From positions 3,588,968-3,652,967 of the forward strand of contig OY725497.1 in the NCBI GenBank assembly GCA_963281255.1: a DNA stretch of 64,000 nt, in the 5' to 3' direction. Positions 31,930 through 42,667 of this stretch are shown here, one piece after another. The notes below the pieces were generated by a model. That model saw only the letters and a list, made by a program, of their open reading frames with translations. It made no database searches and was not told the origin of the DNA. The stretch comes from Aphrocallistes beatrix. Taxonomy: Eukaryota > Porifera > Hexactinellida > Sceptrulophora > Aphrocallistidae. Every line of letters begins with the position of its first letter. Position 1 is the first letter of the stretch. Both the position numbers and the translations under genes were made by a program.

Positions 31930-33489
31930 TTAGGCATCAGGGGGCTTATGGGGCTGAGAATGGTAGCTGATGTTACTGTAGATTCCCTCAGGTGGAACTG
32001 CGGAAGCGAATTGAGTGGGATGGACTGAAGAATCTCGCGGAATAGAACTTACAAGCGAGGGATTTTTACGGCCTACGAAATGTGGCGGTGGCAGAGGTTC
32101 TGAAGCAACACTTTCTGATAGAGAACGAGGACCTTCCGGGTTGTATGCACTAGGTGAAATTCCAGGTTGAGTTAGAGTGAGCCTGGATAAACCAGTAATT
32201 ATTTTGGCGGGGGTATGGGAAGGATGACGTACCATCTCTGAAAAACCAGCAGACTCACCATACGGATTAACTTGATACTGGCTATTACCATGCATCACCA
32301 TGTGGCTCGGGTTGACATGTATAGCTGAGTGAGGATGCTGATGCGTAGCTATGGAAGGATGAGGTAGAACCGATGGTTGAGGCATCGTGTGAGGTTGCGT
32401 ACCTCGTTGAATAGGGAGGGACGCGGGAGAACGTGCGTGTTGAGTGGATATTTCAGTAGTGGGCTGTTCTAGTGATGGAGGGGGGGATTTAGTAGGGGGA
32501 TAGGCATTCGCGTCTTCATTCACGAAAGCAATCCTGTTTAGAAGATCGATGATATGATTGATGGGATCAACTCGCCACTCGATATGCTCGTGGACAAGTG
32601 GCTGTAGACCCATTTCCTTACTAACGAGGACTTTTGTCTCGTTAACAATGTTTTTGTGATGAATAAAAAATTCCTCTTCATTTTGTGGAGATGTGATACG
32701 TTTGGCTAGATCTACCTTCCTATCGGTCTCGCATATCACATCATTAAGACTCTCAATTTGCTGATCTAAAATGTCTTCCCTCTCTTTCGTTATATCATCC
32801 AATTTTCGGATATTTATATTCTTCCATTTTTGAGCTTCATCGATTATAGCTGAGAACCTCACGTTAATGTGGTGGGAGGCCTCTCTTTGGTTTTCTTTCA
32901 AACGATAGAGAGTTGCTTGGAACTTATCTTTAGCTGATTTTAGCTGATGAGAGTAAGCTTCTAATTGCTCTTGATTCTGCTGAAAATCGGGTAAAAATAC
33001 CTTGATAGCTTCTATCGTGATCTGGCAGTTATGATTTTGATGGTTGATCATTTGGCAGTAAGGACACACCAGATCCTGGCAATTAAAACAATATGACTTT
33101 TTCACAATATTGTGGGTCTTACATAGAGTATTTTCTGGGATTGTCTTTATTTGAGGCTGTTCTGACATTATTTCCAATAAAGCGTAGTTTTTAGGTAATT
33201 TTAAAACATCTCCATCAGGAACAAGGCATGGTGTTTTGCAGTGAGGGCAGAGAATTTCTCGCTCCAACCTTGACCGATAGCCATAAGCATCAGCGGCTGT
33301 AATGTAAATTGACTGTAAGCACTCAGTACAAAATGTGTGTCCGCAATTCAAGAGTCGTGGAGTCTTACTTTCTTCTGAAGTCATAGGCTGATAACAAATT
33401 GAACACTCTTTTACTCCTCCCGGATTAGAATTGCCATGCATAGTAGTTCTTGACGACATTCCATCAGGTACTATATCATTTCCTGCCAT
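31930..33489 (-). CDS. TRIM-type RING/B-box E3 ubiquitin ligase
   Basis: A 519-residue frame from ATG 33489. The RING finger has C29, C32, C49, H51, C54, C57, C81 and C84, with a long insert between the third and fourth zinc-ligand pairs. The B-box has C123, H126, C134, C137, C142, C145, H150 and H153/C155. A coiled coil runs from about 165 to 330, and a long Pro/Ser/His-rich tail follows to the end without NHL, SPRY or filamin domains. The RING and B-box predict ubiquitin ligase activity, and the coiled coil predicts dimerisation. Which TRIM it matches is unclear. A stand-alone NHL-repeat gene lies at 51308-52123 and could reflect a split TRIM-NHL pair, which is speculative. Single exon. Confidence 0.85.
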   Translation of the reverse strand: MAGNDIVPDGMSSRTTMHGNSNPGGVKECSICYQPMTSEESKTPRLLNCGHTFCTECLQSIYITAADAYGYRSRLEREILCPHCKTPCLVPDGDVLKLPKNYALLEIMSEQPQIKTIPENTLCKTHNIVKKSYCFNCQDLVCPYCQMINHQNHNCQITIEAIKVFLPDFQQNQEQLEAYSHQLKSAKDKFQATLYRLKENQREASHHINVRFSAIIDEAQKWKNINIRKLDDITKEREDILDQQIESLNDVICETDRKVDLAKRITSPQNEEEFFIHHKNIVNETKVLVSKEMGLQPLVHEHIEWRVDPINHIIDLLNRIAFVNEDANAYPPTKSPPPSLEQPTTEISTQHARSPASLPIQRGTQPHTMPQPSVLPHPSIATHQHPHSAIHVNPSHMVMHGNSQYQVNPYGESAGFSEMVRHPSHTPAKIITGLSRLTLTQPGISPSAYNPEGPRSLSESVASEPLPPPHFVGRKNPSLVSSIPRDSSVHPTQFASAVPPEGIYSNISYHSQPHKPPDA

Positions 33490-33772
33490 CTAAATAAATA
33501 TTAATGTCAAGTTACTCAGGTAAATGAAAAATCTTCTTATATAAGGGTTCTAGTTTATCTACCAAGTAGAATATATATTGTGTTCAATTTAACTGTGAAG
33601 AATGATTCAGTTAAATCCTATCTAAATATAGTACCTGGAAATTACTTTTTACATTGGAAATAACCTTGAAAATCATTCTATGGCATAATAATCATATAAT
33701 CTTAACTATAAATTAAGGTATTAGTTGAAAGTAGAAAGGGTACGGTATATTGGTAAACAAGTTGACAATCAG

Positions 33773-35653
33773 TTAATTACATTCATAATAGGCTGGTTTT
33801 TCCAAATGGTTGCTATCATCTTCTGCTTTAAGTTTATTACTACCAGTAACTTTTACTAAATTAGTCCCAAACTGAATTGCTCTTTTTGGCAGCTTGGAAG
33901 AAACATCTAACGCTAGCATGGTGGCTACCTCTCTGAGTAGCTTTTTGTCGCCGACGCCCTTGGGCAGGGAGAGATCCATCTTCTTAATCAGGGGGAGGTT
34001 TTGAAGGAAACTAACCACATTTTCGTCGAGAAATGGAAATCTAGCTTCCTTGCCATGATCACTTACACATCTATCATCTCTTCCAAGATTTCGATGTGAA
34101 ATTCGTCTCACATCCAGATCTATTTCTTTCAGCAGCTTCCCCCAGCCTCCCTGCTCGAACGCCCTCCTATGTCTCGTGTACCCCCCTAACTGCTCATCGG
34201 CACCCATCCCAGCCAGCAAAATCCTAGCATTTGATTGATAGAGAATGCGAGATGCCTTGTCTATGACATAGCCCAACCCTCTCGCGCCTAACCACACAGG
34301 GGTGCCTATACTGTCATCAAGGACTGTGGTTAATGGGTATATTAATTGAGAAGTGTGACCTTTCCTCACAAGATCAAGTTCCTCAAGGTATGTGTCGATC
34401 TCAACGAAGTTCCATTTTCTAAGTGGGTTCAACTGTGCAAGGCATTTCAGTCCAGTAAGTCGGTCGGGAGCAACCGACACAGGGCTGTCTCCACTGGACT
34501 TGAAGAATGACAGATTTAGAAGGTCTATCTCTTCTTCGACAGGAAGCTCTCTGTCAGCGAGAGCAGCCAATACGGCTGAATCCAGTCCTCCAGAAAAGAG
34601 AACTCCGACTCCAGCCACTCCTTGCCGAGGCTTCGATTTCAAAGAAGGATCAGGTCCACCTTTTTCTTCAGTTTGAACAGAAGGGGGAGGAAAGGGAGAA
34701 CCAGGGGGACTAGGGTTTAGTATCCAAGGTCTGTTGCAGACTCTCTGTCTGACAGCCTCTTGTAGGAGCACCAAGAGCTGAGCTGCGTTAGGTTCATATG
34801 GAAGTTTGTCTGTGATCAGAGGAGAGGCTGCCTGGTCAGTAGTAAGGGCAGGTATAGATTCAGGTTGGGAAGGATTGCAAGTTAACACATTTAGAGGTGG
34901 TATCGCAGCGAGAAGAGAAGAAGTGGAAGTAATATCTACTTTTAGATCTAAGAGTTGTTCCATTTGAGTTATGGCATTAATAATAACTTCTTGATGAACA
35001 AAACTGTCTCCATCCAATTGAACCCAAGGGTAGCATCGGAGGACAGGAGGAGCCCCATCTTTGAGATGCAAACAGAAAACTCCAATCGTTGGTAACTCTC
35101 TACTTGTCAAAGACTCAGAACCACACCCCACGGACGACAGAACTAGAGGCACATTCGACACCTTGTCAACACCTATCAAGAGACTCCTCCTACCAAACAT
35201 GTCTCTACCAAACCACAGCTCATTAAAATCTTGGCGCCAGAAAACGAGAGCCCAAGGTCCCCTAATAGCAGCTAGAGCCTTGAGAACGTGATCAGATGTC
35301 GGACATGACGTCAGAGTGGAAAACAGCGCCTGTGTATCATTGTCGTGTTCTTGCATGCTATAGCCTGAGAATATCTCACCGTTGAATAGGAGACAGTTCC
35401 CTCTGCTGTCAGTGAGGGGCTGAAGCGTAGGGTGGGACCCTCTCATGTGCAGGAGAGAACCTGCAAAACTGAGATGGTACTCTCCCCCTACCTTAAAAAC
35501 CCTCTCGCCAGATCCATCTGGTCCCCTTCTCAGTATTGACTGGTAAATCTTATTCACCCATGGCTGCGGAAGAGCAGATATGAGATCAGAAGTAATTGGG
35601 ATGAGAGAACTAACGTTTTGAGAGTATAACAACAAAACTAAAATGCCACACAT
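33773..35653 (-). CDS. ASNSD1: Asparagine synthetase domain-containing protein 1
   Basis: A 626-residue frame from ATG 35653; human ASNSD1 is 643. The N-terminus is MCGI, so the class II glutamine amidotransferase nucleophile Cys2 is retained. RRGPDGSGE follows at 42-50, then NGEIFSG (91-97), DNDTQALF and ELWFGRDMFGRRSLL, which match ASNSD1 rather than true ASNS. The synthetase half has the PP-loop SGGLDS at 354-359 in VGVLFSGGLDSAVLAALADR, and near the end GMGADEQLGGYTRHR and DDRCVSDHGKEARFPFLDE. The residues at the start of the protein that would normally be mature (C2, G3) are in place. Activity as an asparagine synthetase is not established for this family. Single exon. Confidence 0.94.
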   Translation of the reverse strand: MCGILVLLLYSQNVSSLIPITSDLISALPQPWVNKIYQSILRRGPDGSGERVFKVGGEYHLSFAGSLLHMRGSHPTLQPLTDSRGNCLLFNGEIFSGYSMQEHDNDTQALFSTLTSCPTSDHVLKALAAIRGPWALVFWRQDFNELWFGRDMFGRRSLLIGVDKVSNVPLVLSSVGCGSESLTSRELPTIGVFCLHLKDGAPPVLRCYPWVQLDGDSFVHQEVIINAITQMEQLLDLKVDITSTSSLLAAIPPLNVLTCNPSQPESIPALTTDQAASPLITDKLPYEPNAAQLLVLLQEAVRQRVCNRPWILNPSPPGSPFPPPSVQTEEKGGPDPSLKSKPRQGVAGVGVLFSGGLDSAVLAALADRELPVEEEIDLLNLSFFKSSGDSPVSVAPDRLTGLKCLAQLNPLRKWNFVEIDTYLEELDLVRKGHTSQLIYPLTTVLDDSIGTPVWLGARGLGYVIDKASRILYQSNARILLAGMGADEQLGGYTRHRRAFEQGGWGKLLKEIDLDVRRISHRNLGRDDRCVSDHGKEARFPFLDENVVSFLQNLPLIKKMDLSLPKGVGDKKLLREVATMLALDVSSKLPKRAIQFGTNLVKVTGSNKLKAEDDSNHLEKPAYYECN

Positions 35654-36310
35654 TAAACCAATTTCAAGCTAATTATAATCAAACTATGGATTAGATTCTA
35701 CTTTGAAATTGGTATACATTTAATTAATTAAAACAAGCGCGGTTATTTATTATCAATATTCATTTACTCGTTGTTGGTAGAAATTAGGAAATATATTTTG
35801 GATTTTTTATTCCTGGGTTGGAAGGAAGGACGATATACGTACACGCTTCCCAGAGTAATAGCTAAATTTAGAATTAGCTGCGTATTCCAGTATCAGCAAT
35901 ACTGTAGGATTGTATAGAAAACTTAATTAATTAAAGTAGATTGAAGTAGAAGACGTCATTAAGAATGACACAACTTCAATTATGTAGTAGCACAGACATG
36001 CTTAGGGAAATTAGTTTGAGTGCACAGGTGCAAAAGTGGTGCATTACTCAAAAGTGGGTGTAGATTCCCAGGTAATATCAATTATAGGATAAGAATAAGG
36101 ATTTATGAATATTACTCAAGCTTTAACATCTATTTTCTCTCAAATCGGATTCTACTACTGAAATAATATTACTAAGTAATTGACATTACTAAAACTTTCA
36201 CTAAAACTTTAGACGAAGATTCTGAAAAACTGATTCAAACTTGTAGCATCTAAATAGTATCTCTAAGTATCTAAATCCATATAAAATACTAAATACCGAT
36301 TCATCATACC
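35654..36310. other. Intergenic region between ASNSD1 5' end and PAAF1 3' end
   Basis: About 650 bp of AT-rich sequence that should contain the ASNSD1 promoter and the PAAF1 3' UTR. No ORF or repeat was noticed. Confidence 0.55.
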
Positions 36311-36835
36311 TCAATCTAGATTATATTTCCGAACCTTACCATCTCTACTGCCAGTGTAGATGGAACTAAGGGAGGAGCTAATACAGGAAATAGGATCACA
36401 CATGGGACCTGTTAATTTCCGAACAGTATTAGGCACCTGTGTGTCTGACAGGTTCCACACCTCCACTGTACCATCCCCCCTTCCCACCAACAAATCCCCT
36501 TTATACCCGGAGAGAGAGAGAACGCGGGAGTTGGAGTGGTGCAAGGTGTGAAGTGGCGAATGCTGTCGCAGATCGAACACACAGACCGACCCATCATCAC
36601 AACCACAACTCACAATTGTGTCTGACAGAAAGTGACTACTATTGACAGCAGATGAAGTTTGAAAATTAAATATTTGCTTTCTGTCTGAAAGAGAAATTGC
36701 CTTTAAGCCTCCATTTTCACATCCAGCCACTAATATCTTTCCTCCAGTCCCAACTTCCAGTTCGCTGGGGGGAGTGGGCGGATCAGTGGCAAGAGAAGAG
36801 GGAGCAAGGGACACACTGTTAATCCCGGATTCAAG
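36311..36835 (-). CDS. PAAF1: PAAF1 exon 2 (C-terminal half of the WD40 propeller)
   Basis: After the acceptor TCTAG|CTTGAATCC, 175 codons run to the stop at 36311. The segment LESGINSVSL continues exon 1 (50355-51020) at the point where human PAAF1 reads SSINGVAVG, and later GGKILVAGCENGGL, GCDDGSVCVFDLR, CDPISCI and TGSRDGKVRKYNL follow the human protein to its end. Joined to exon 1 the protein is 396 residues (human 392), so nothing is missing. PAAF1 binds 19S proteasome ATPases and restrains 26S assembly. The intron between the two exons is 13.5 kb (36836-50354), far larger than others here. Confidence 0.9.
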   Translation of the reverse strand, partial: LESGINSVSLAPSSLATDPPTPPSELEVGTGGKILVAGCENGGLKAISLSDRKQIFNFQTSSAVNSSHFLSDTIVSCGCDDGSVCVFDLRQHSPLHTLHHSNSRVLSLSGYKGDLLVGRGDGTVEVWNLSDTQVPNTVRKLTGPMCDPISCISSSLSSIYTGSRDGKVRKYNLD

Positions 36836-37220
36836 CTAGATAGAAAGACTAAAATAAACATCAAGTACAGGCAAAACAATGTTTGACACCTTTTCTTTAC
36901 AATATATATATAGCTTCACTCTCACAATATAAATCATTGTACGACACTGCAATAACCTTCGTTGTTAATCAACACTTTGAAGCAAATATTTGGGTGTATG
37001 AATACCTTTGGTAAGGGAGTGTGGTATAATAGTCAATAAACAAAAGAAAAACTGTTTTAAAACAACACATGATATTCTCCATTAAATCTCACTTAATACG
37101 CAGCAACTTCGAGTGATTCGTTGCAAGTGTTTAATTAAGAAGGGTTTGTTTTTTTTATTTGGATAGTGTGCATCTCAAGATTCAAACTTTCGAATTACGA
37201 CGCCTTTGGTTGATCATGAT

Positions 37221-37710
37221 GCATACTTACCAACCCCTCTTGAAGATTTCCTTGGATTTTAGGAGTGAAATCCCTGGATATGGATGTTATTATATTTATA
37301 ATTTTAATGACTAAATTAGAATGAATCAATAGACTTTAATTTCGAAATTCTCGATCCAGGGAAATCTCTGGATTTTTAATAAAGGCTGAATATATGTAAT
37401 TAAGATTTCGAAATGGATAAGTAAGCGATTTAAGGAAAGGTACATCGTATATAATGTCATCTAACGCGTTAAATAAGCACTTGATCAATATTCTAGAACA
37501 ATTTTCGAAATTCGTGATCCAGGAAATTTTCCTGGATTCCTGAAGACGCTAAATAATGAGGAACATAAAATTATTTAATAAATTCTATAAACTATATTAC
37601 AATAATGGAAATTATTATAGGCTAGTTAAAAGCTCAAAATCCCTGGATCCCTGGATCATAAGTCATTTCCCTGGATAATCCAGGGATCCCTGGAGGGTTG
37701 GTAAGTATGC
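37221..37710. mobile_element. MITE with GCATACTTACCAACCC inverted ends
   Basis: The 16-bp ends are perfect inverted repeats (37221-37236 and 37695-37710). The interior has at least four dispersed inverted motifs of the type ATCCAGGGAAAT/CCCTGGAT, with no coding capacity. The superfamily is unknown; I could not read a clear target-site duplication. Confidence 0.7.
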
Positions 37711-37780
37711 AGTGATTGATGTAACATGATGGTCATTGCGGAAAATAAACACAATAAATTCCTGTACAAATCTGAATCAG

Positions 37781-38024
37781 TTGAGGTAGGCTTTCATACC
37801 TGTTATTTCTGATCATTTTGAACAAATCAAAAAATCATGATTTTGTATACTCGACAAATATTTTGTTACATAGACAATATAGGTGATCGTTCATTGTAAT
37901 CATACGTTTCTTTACATGTTCTTTACATGTAACCATGTAACAAAATATTTGTCGAGTATATAAAATCATGATTTTTTTGATCTGTTTAAAATGATCAGAA
38001 ATATCAGTTATGAAAGCCTACCTC
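37781..38024. repeat. Long inverted repeat (foldback) upstream of the PPxY gene
   Basis: Arms of about 95 bp: the left one starts GAGGTAGGCTTTCATA and includes AAATCATGATTTTGTATACTC, and the right one is its approximate reverse complement ending TATGAAAGCCTACCTC. The loop is about 50 bp. A truncated right arm recurs at about 44322-44375 in front of the second PPxY gene, so the arm was part of the duplicated block. Confidence 0.75.
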
Positions 38025-38142
38025 AACAACCACACAGGAAAGTGGAGTAACATTAATTACTTACTATATTTAGATTTCATATAAGTGAATAAGATATGTA
38101 GTTGGAAATTCAGAGCATCCGATACTCATACTAGCGGATACT

Positions 38143-38149
38143 ATATAAA
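38143..38149 (+). promoter_or_regulatory. TATA box of the first PPxY membrane-protein gene
   Basis: TATATAAA-type element in GGATACTATATAAACCC, about 80 bp before the ATG at 38226. The same context (GGATACTATATATAAATCC, 44486-44504) precedes the paralogue by the same order of distance, so it is conserved in the duplicate. Confidence 0.6.
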
Positions 38150-38225
38150 CCCAAAGAATGTAACTTGATTCAAGAGAAGTAACTTGGTACAAGATAAGCA
38201 GAGCTATACGACACTCAAACTAAAT

Positions 38226-38681
38226 ATGAAGCTGACAATACTAGCCGTCCTACTCGCAATTTGTATACTATCAATGTACACGGGTCCTGTGGAGTCCAGA
38301 GGTGGAAGAGGCGGAGGTGGGAGGGGTGGCAGTGGGAGGGGTGGCAGTGGGAGGGGTGGCAGTGGGAGGGGTGGAAGTAGAACTGGGAACACTGGATCGG
38401 GGGCTTCTATTAGTGGTGACGGTTTCGGCAGCGGCAATGGTACACTTAGCACTATTGGAGCATCATTCATCGGGGGAGGAGTCGGTGTGATACTCTTGGC
38501 AGGTGGGGTAGTCCTCGCAGGATGTTACATCAAACAACAAATGAAACGAGGCCGCTGCTCAATGAGATCTGCAAGGAAGCAGAAGACTGAAGTAAACATT
38601 CAGGATGTGAAAGGGAACTATGGATACAATAGCAAAATAGAGGAAGGGTGCCCACCTCCCTATGAGCAGTACAAGCAGTGA
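38226..38681 (+). CDS. Small type I membrane protein with Gly/Arg-rich ectodomain and C-terminal PPPY motif (paralogue 1)
   Basis: I start at ATG 38226 because the paralogue aligns from this Met; the frame is open 42 bases further upstream. The 151-residue product has a signal peptide (MKLTILAVLLAICILSM), a short RGG/RGGS tandem repeat (about residues 25-55), a segment with the NGT sequon ending in a Gly-rich TM helix (about 80-105, IGGGVGVILLAGGVVLAGCY), a basic stop-transfer, and a cytosolic tail ending CPPPYEQYKQ. The PPxY motif is a ligand for WW domains such as those of Nedd4-family ubiquitin ligases. No named family is recognised; the layout recalls Shisa-like adaptors without their Cys pattern. 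It lies in the PAAF1 intron, on the opposite strand. Confidence 0.75.
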   Translation: MKLTILAVLLAICILSMYTGPVESRGGRGGGGRGGSGRGGSGRGGSGRGGSRTGNTGSGASISGDGFGSGNGTLSTIGASFIGGGVGVILLAGGVVLAGCYIKQQMKRGRCSMRSARKQKTEVNIQDVKGNYGYNSKIEEGCPPPYEQYKQ

Positions 38682-38822
38682 AGCACAACAGTGTAATGAG
38701 TTACTAATTAACTTGTAATGCTCATCTATCTCATTAACCTTGTGTATTTTGTAATGTCTCACACATATCTATCACCCCTTGTGTTTCGTATGAACTTCAG
38801 AGTATAGAAGGCAGGGTTGGGT

Positions 38823-38955
38823 TCAATTATAATTGTAATTAATTCAATTACAATTAATTACGTTTTTGCATAATTGTAATTGTAATTATAATCGAAATTC
38901 TAAAGACACCGTAATTGTAATTATAATTGTAATTAAAATTCTAAGGGCACCGTAA
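38823..38955. repeat. TAATTG-rich imperfect tandem array
   Basis: Degenerate repeats of AATTGTAATTATAATTG over about 130 bp just downstream of the first PPxY gene. At its right edge is a fragment (38961-39046) starting CAGTAGAACTCGGTTA that resembles pogo-type ends. Confidence 0.6.
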
Positions 38956-39409
38956 TTATACAGTAGAACTCGGTTATAGTACGTCGTACCCCTCCGGGAA
39001 GCGGAAAAAAGTACGTACTATCCGTAAGTACGTACTAACCGAGTAGTTGATATTACATAGGAATCTATATGATAAATGAATTCTGCAGGGGCCGTATTCA
39101 CTAAGAACTTAAGACCGAATTTAAGCAACCTAGGGAGGAGTCTTAAGTATTGTAATTGATTCGATTTTCCATAAATGTTGTTCAAGCTTACTTCTATCGA
39201 ACAATGAATCTACCTTCAAATAAAATTTAAATATTTTTAAAACATTTCTCTTATTGTGTGTACATCGCAACATGTATCATATCACATGCTATAATTTGTG
39301 ATAAATTCTTCTTGGGTTCGTATGAATAAACAAACATACATCCTTTGATTATATAATCTTACACTCATTCGAAAATGCATAATTATAGAGACAGGCTTTA
39401 TACGTATAT

Positions 39410-40094
39410 TGATTCACATGACTGATAATAATCATCAGCTGAAAATACAGCCATCTGTTGGAACAAAACTTCCTGCTGTAGTGGAAGTAAGTCTGCAGCC
39501 TTCAAGAGTTCGACCGAATCATCTTGCTTATCAACAGTTCGCATTCTCTTCGACTTTTCTTTGATGCCTTATATGTTGTCGGGAGTCAATTTCTGGAGAC
39601 TCTAAAATTGGAGTACCTTCAAATTAATCGGGACCTGCAGCTGATCCTGTTGATGCTATTGCTGGTGCTTGAAAAAGATCAGCATCACCTGAAATTCCAC
39701 TAAAAGCAGGGATGTTTTGAAACATCTCTGTTACCCGATCTGCAGAGTCAGCAAAAATTCTATCTGCTGATAGGATTTGCATATCCTCGTCTTCTACCTG
39801 CCCAGCAGTGTTTGTACCCCTCCCTGTCTTTCTGGCTTCCCTAAAGCTAGCATCAACTTTGGACTTAGCATTTAGCTTTAGGTTGGTCCATTTTTTTCTG
39901 ATATCCTCTACAGCTCTGCCATTGCCATGCACTGAGTTGAGTTTGGCTGCAATGTCTCTCCAGATTTGTTTCCTCCTTTTTGTTTTTGTCAGCAGAATTT
40001 CCTGAGCCTCTCAAAATCTCACTGCTGATTCAATTTCATTAATGAGACTTCACTCTTCTTCTCTGGTCCAATTTGCTTTGCGGGATTTGTCCAT
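39410..40094 (-). pseudogene. Harbinger-type Myb/SANT-like DNA-binding protein, broken
   Basis: Begins at an ATG at 40094 with MDKSRKANWTREEE and continues through IWRDIAAKLNSV and VEDIRKKWTNLKLNAKSK, the Myb/SANT-like trihelix typical of the second Harbinger ORF. At least two in-frame stops interrupt the N-terminal part, and a frame change occurs before the Gln-rich C-terminal segment (LLPLQQEVLFQQMAVFSAD, about 39420-39480). In active elements this protein carries the transposase to the nucleus and binds the termini. Non-functional here. Confidence 0.75.
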
Positions 40095-40386
40095 TTGTTT
40101 TGGTATTGTTAATGCAAGTACTCAGCAGCAATTTATATACACGGGAGGACGCCGACTTACCATAACCACTAATGACACCATTTATTTTCGTAACACCAAA
40201 TGACGAATAAATTTTAACGTCGATAGAGTTCAATTTATTGTACTTCTCATATCCAGTGTTTATATTTTGTTTTCGAGAGCTTTTCATGTTACAATATACA
40301 AAGACACTTGTTGTTTATATGTTTTGTTTAATATAATACATGAAGTACAACTTATGCGCTTTGATAGCTCCTAAATTTAGATTAAT

Positions 40387-41160
40387 TCAACCAAGGTTAT
40401 GAATAGCAAACTGATCCCTGTAGTGTTTTGCAGCAATATGTCCAGTTTCCTCAAATGCAAACGGTTCATTCATAATGCTTGTATGATGGTTAATAGTGGA
40501 ATCTTCCAACATGGGCTGCTTCCAAACAATAGCCATATTATGAAGAACAGCACAGGCAAGAATAATAGTGCAAACTTTATCTGGAGCCATCCGGATCTCG
40601 CCGTGAAGGCAATGAAATCTCTCTTCGCGTTTTTTTGTGGGAGTAATTAAATTCTCTTGGGGATTTGAAGCAGGTTGCCGGTATGGTTAATAAATAAGAT
40701 TTCAGCATATACCCACTATCACCTAATATATGCTCACCAGCCAAGAAGTTATTCTCTACATATGTTCCGACCTGAGAGAGAGAGCTTCCAAATACGTGAG
40801 TCATGAACTGAACCGGGGAATCTTGCCAATACATCGGAAAATCTACCATCAGGTAGACAGATAGCTTGAACATTTATTGAGTAGTAGAAATGTCGGTTTA
40901 CATAATCCGCCTCATTTTCAGAAGGCTTTTGAATGCGAATATGCGTTCCATCTACAAGTCCAAGAACGCCGGGGAGGTTCGCGAGCTCATAAAACTGTGA
41001 CTTAATCGTAGCCTTGCCAGCAGAACTGGGCATGCTAATGAACTTTTAATATACCGATTGCAGTCCAAGTGCAACGGTTCTAATGTTCCTGCAAGCTGAG
41101 ATTTTTAGTCCAGACAGATTTAGGCTATCCGACAAACGATTCGAGGAGCTGATGTTTATA
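40387..41160 (-). pseudogene. Harbinger transposase-derived nuclease (HARBI1-like), frameshifted
   Basis: Three overlapping frames give the pieces of a DDE nuclease: GVLGLVDGTHIRIQ and, after a frameshift, LARFPGSVHDSRIW, then ILGDSGYML and a C-terminal LACAVLHNMAI. The first D and second D contexts match the PIF/Harbinger superfamily. Frameshifts near 40750-40850 and 40590, and a stop near 41040, break the gene. Confidence 0.8.
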
Positions 41161-41207
41161 AGTGGAAACAAACACTTAGATTAATTAACAAATATTACTA
41201 CATAGGG

Positions 41208-41962
41208 CATTCCAAAAGTTCTCGTCCCAAATCTGTATCTCAAATGAGAGTGAAAATAGGATATTTTCAATTTGTCCATTGTATTCCTTAGGGGATCAGC
41301 TTCCAATTTATATATTGGTTTATTTTAAAAGGACAATTATTGTGGTTCCTATATTAGATTTTTGTACATCGGTTTAGGGCACTGCCTTTGAACGTGATTT
41401 TTGGGGTTCCCTTTGATATATTTCAGTTCTGAGCAGATTTAGATTAAAACTGATCCCACCATCCAATTCTACGCATCAACTAACATATAGATTGAATTCT
41501 CTGAAGTATTATAGTTTGAGGCTGAGGAAATACTATGTTTTGAAGTGGTTTACTACCATTTTTGTCCCACTTTTTGAGTGGCGAAAATTGACAAAAAATC
41601 CACTAAAAGTGGCATGATATTTTTTCAACACAAGCAATACTATTGAACACCTCCCGTTTACTTTATCACATTGGTTCTTAATTATTTAACCTTTTAATGA
41701 CCTTATTCTTAGATTTTCACAACTTTTATTCTCCAAATTTAGTTTTAAGCCATTTTCAATGGGAAGATTCCAACTTTTCGACACTACCCTAAACCGATGC
41801 ATAAAAATCTAATAAAGGAACTACAATAATTGTCCTCTTAAAATAAACCAATTACAAATTGGAAACTGATCCCTTAAGGAATACAATGGACAAATTGAAA
41901 ATTATCCTATTTTTACTCTCATTTGAGATACAGATTTGGGACGAGAACTTTTGGAATACCCT
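41208..41962. mobile_element. Foldback MITE with about 180-bp inverted arms, mariner-like ends
   Basis: The left arm begins GGGCATTCCAAAAGTTCTCG and runs to about 41390. The right arm (about 41776-41962) is its reverse complement, ending CGAGAACTTTTGGAATACCC. Both arms share internal blocks such as ACAATTATTGTGGTTCC and CCTAAACCGATG. The ends resemble those of the mariner element at 60590 (AGGTCATTCAATAAGTC) and abut TA, suggesting mobilisation by a mariner transposase. Non-coding. Confidence 0.75.
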
Positions 41963-42160
41963 TATTACATAGTTATATTTTAAACAGCATTGAGTAGGTA
42001 TTTAGTTTCTCTTTATAATAAAAACTGGTACCCATGATAGTTTATAACTCGATTCATTCTAATACAATACAGTATCCTTACTATTAAAACTCGATTAATG
42101 TGCATACGTATAGTACTTAAGTAGGTGTATATATATAGATATGTATGTATATTTATATAT

Positions 42161-42558
42161 ACAAGCGCGCTTCGCTTGCTTCCGCTGCGCGGCTGGCGGA
42201 CAATTCGTGTCCGCCGGAGGCTCCCTTCGGTCGCCTGGGGTCACATTGGTTAATTATAAGGGATATAGCATCTCTAAATATGTCTGTCCTACTATTATAA
42301 TCGATATTACTCGAAAAATCACCAAATTTGTCAATTTAAAATTTTTTTTGATGCGTAATGATGACGTCATAACAAAGTGATGAGTAATCATTTTTTATGA
42401 TGGTTGCATCATATGTTAGGTATGTTAGTATACATATTCTATTAAAGTTTCAGGCTTCTATTTCCAATAATTGCTGAGCTATACTCGAATAACTGTGTTG
42501 CTTAACTTTTAAAAATGTGCCAATGACGTCATAATTCCATGATGAGTCGACATTTTAT
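42161..42558 (+). repeat. CRE/AP-1 dispersed repeat, copy B (3'-truncated)
   Basis: Same GC-rich start and body as copy A, with CRE sites at 42362-42369 and 42524-42531; the AP-1 site is mutated (TGAGTAA). It breaks off after GATGAGTCGACATTTT. Just before it, at about 42080-42100, is an inverted fragment of the element's other end (CCTTACTATTAAAACTCGAT). Confidence 0.85.
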
Positions 42559-42667
42559 AAAGGTGTGAAAGTATACACAACATTTTTCAATGTTATACAC
42601 TATAATATAATTGAGACAACTATATAAGTTATTGCTAACAATGACAACCTACAATAGTTTTGCACAA

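Larger units (their letters stand above)
39087..41200 (-). mobile_element. Decayed PIF/Harbinger DNA transposon
   Basis: The left edge has GGGGCCGTATTCACTAAGAA, a typical Harbinger terminus. Inside are two decayed genes on the minus strand: a Myb/SANT-like DNA-binding protein (about 39410-40094) and a HARBI1-like nuclease (about 40387-41160), the two genes a Harbinger element needs. I could not find the right terminus; sequence past about 41200 is another MITE, which may have replaced it. The element lies within the PAAF1 intron. Confidence 0.75.

Noticed and set aside
38184..38225. Upstream in-frame start for the first PPxY gene (14 extra residues)
   Set aside because: Would bury the signal peptide behind a polar leader, and the paralogue starts at the MKLT methionine.
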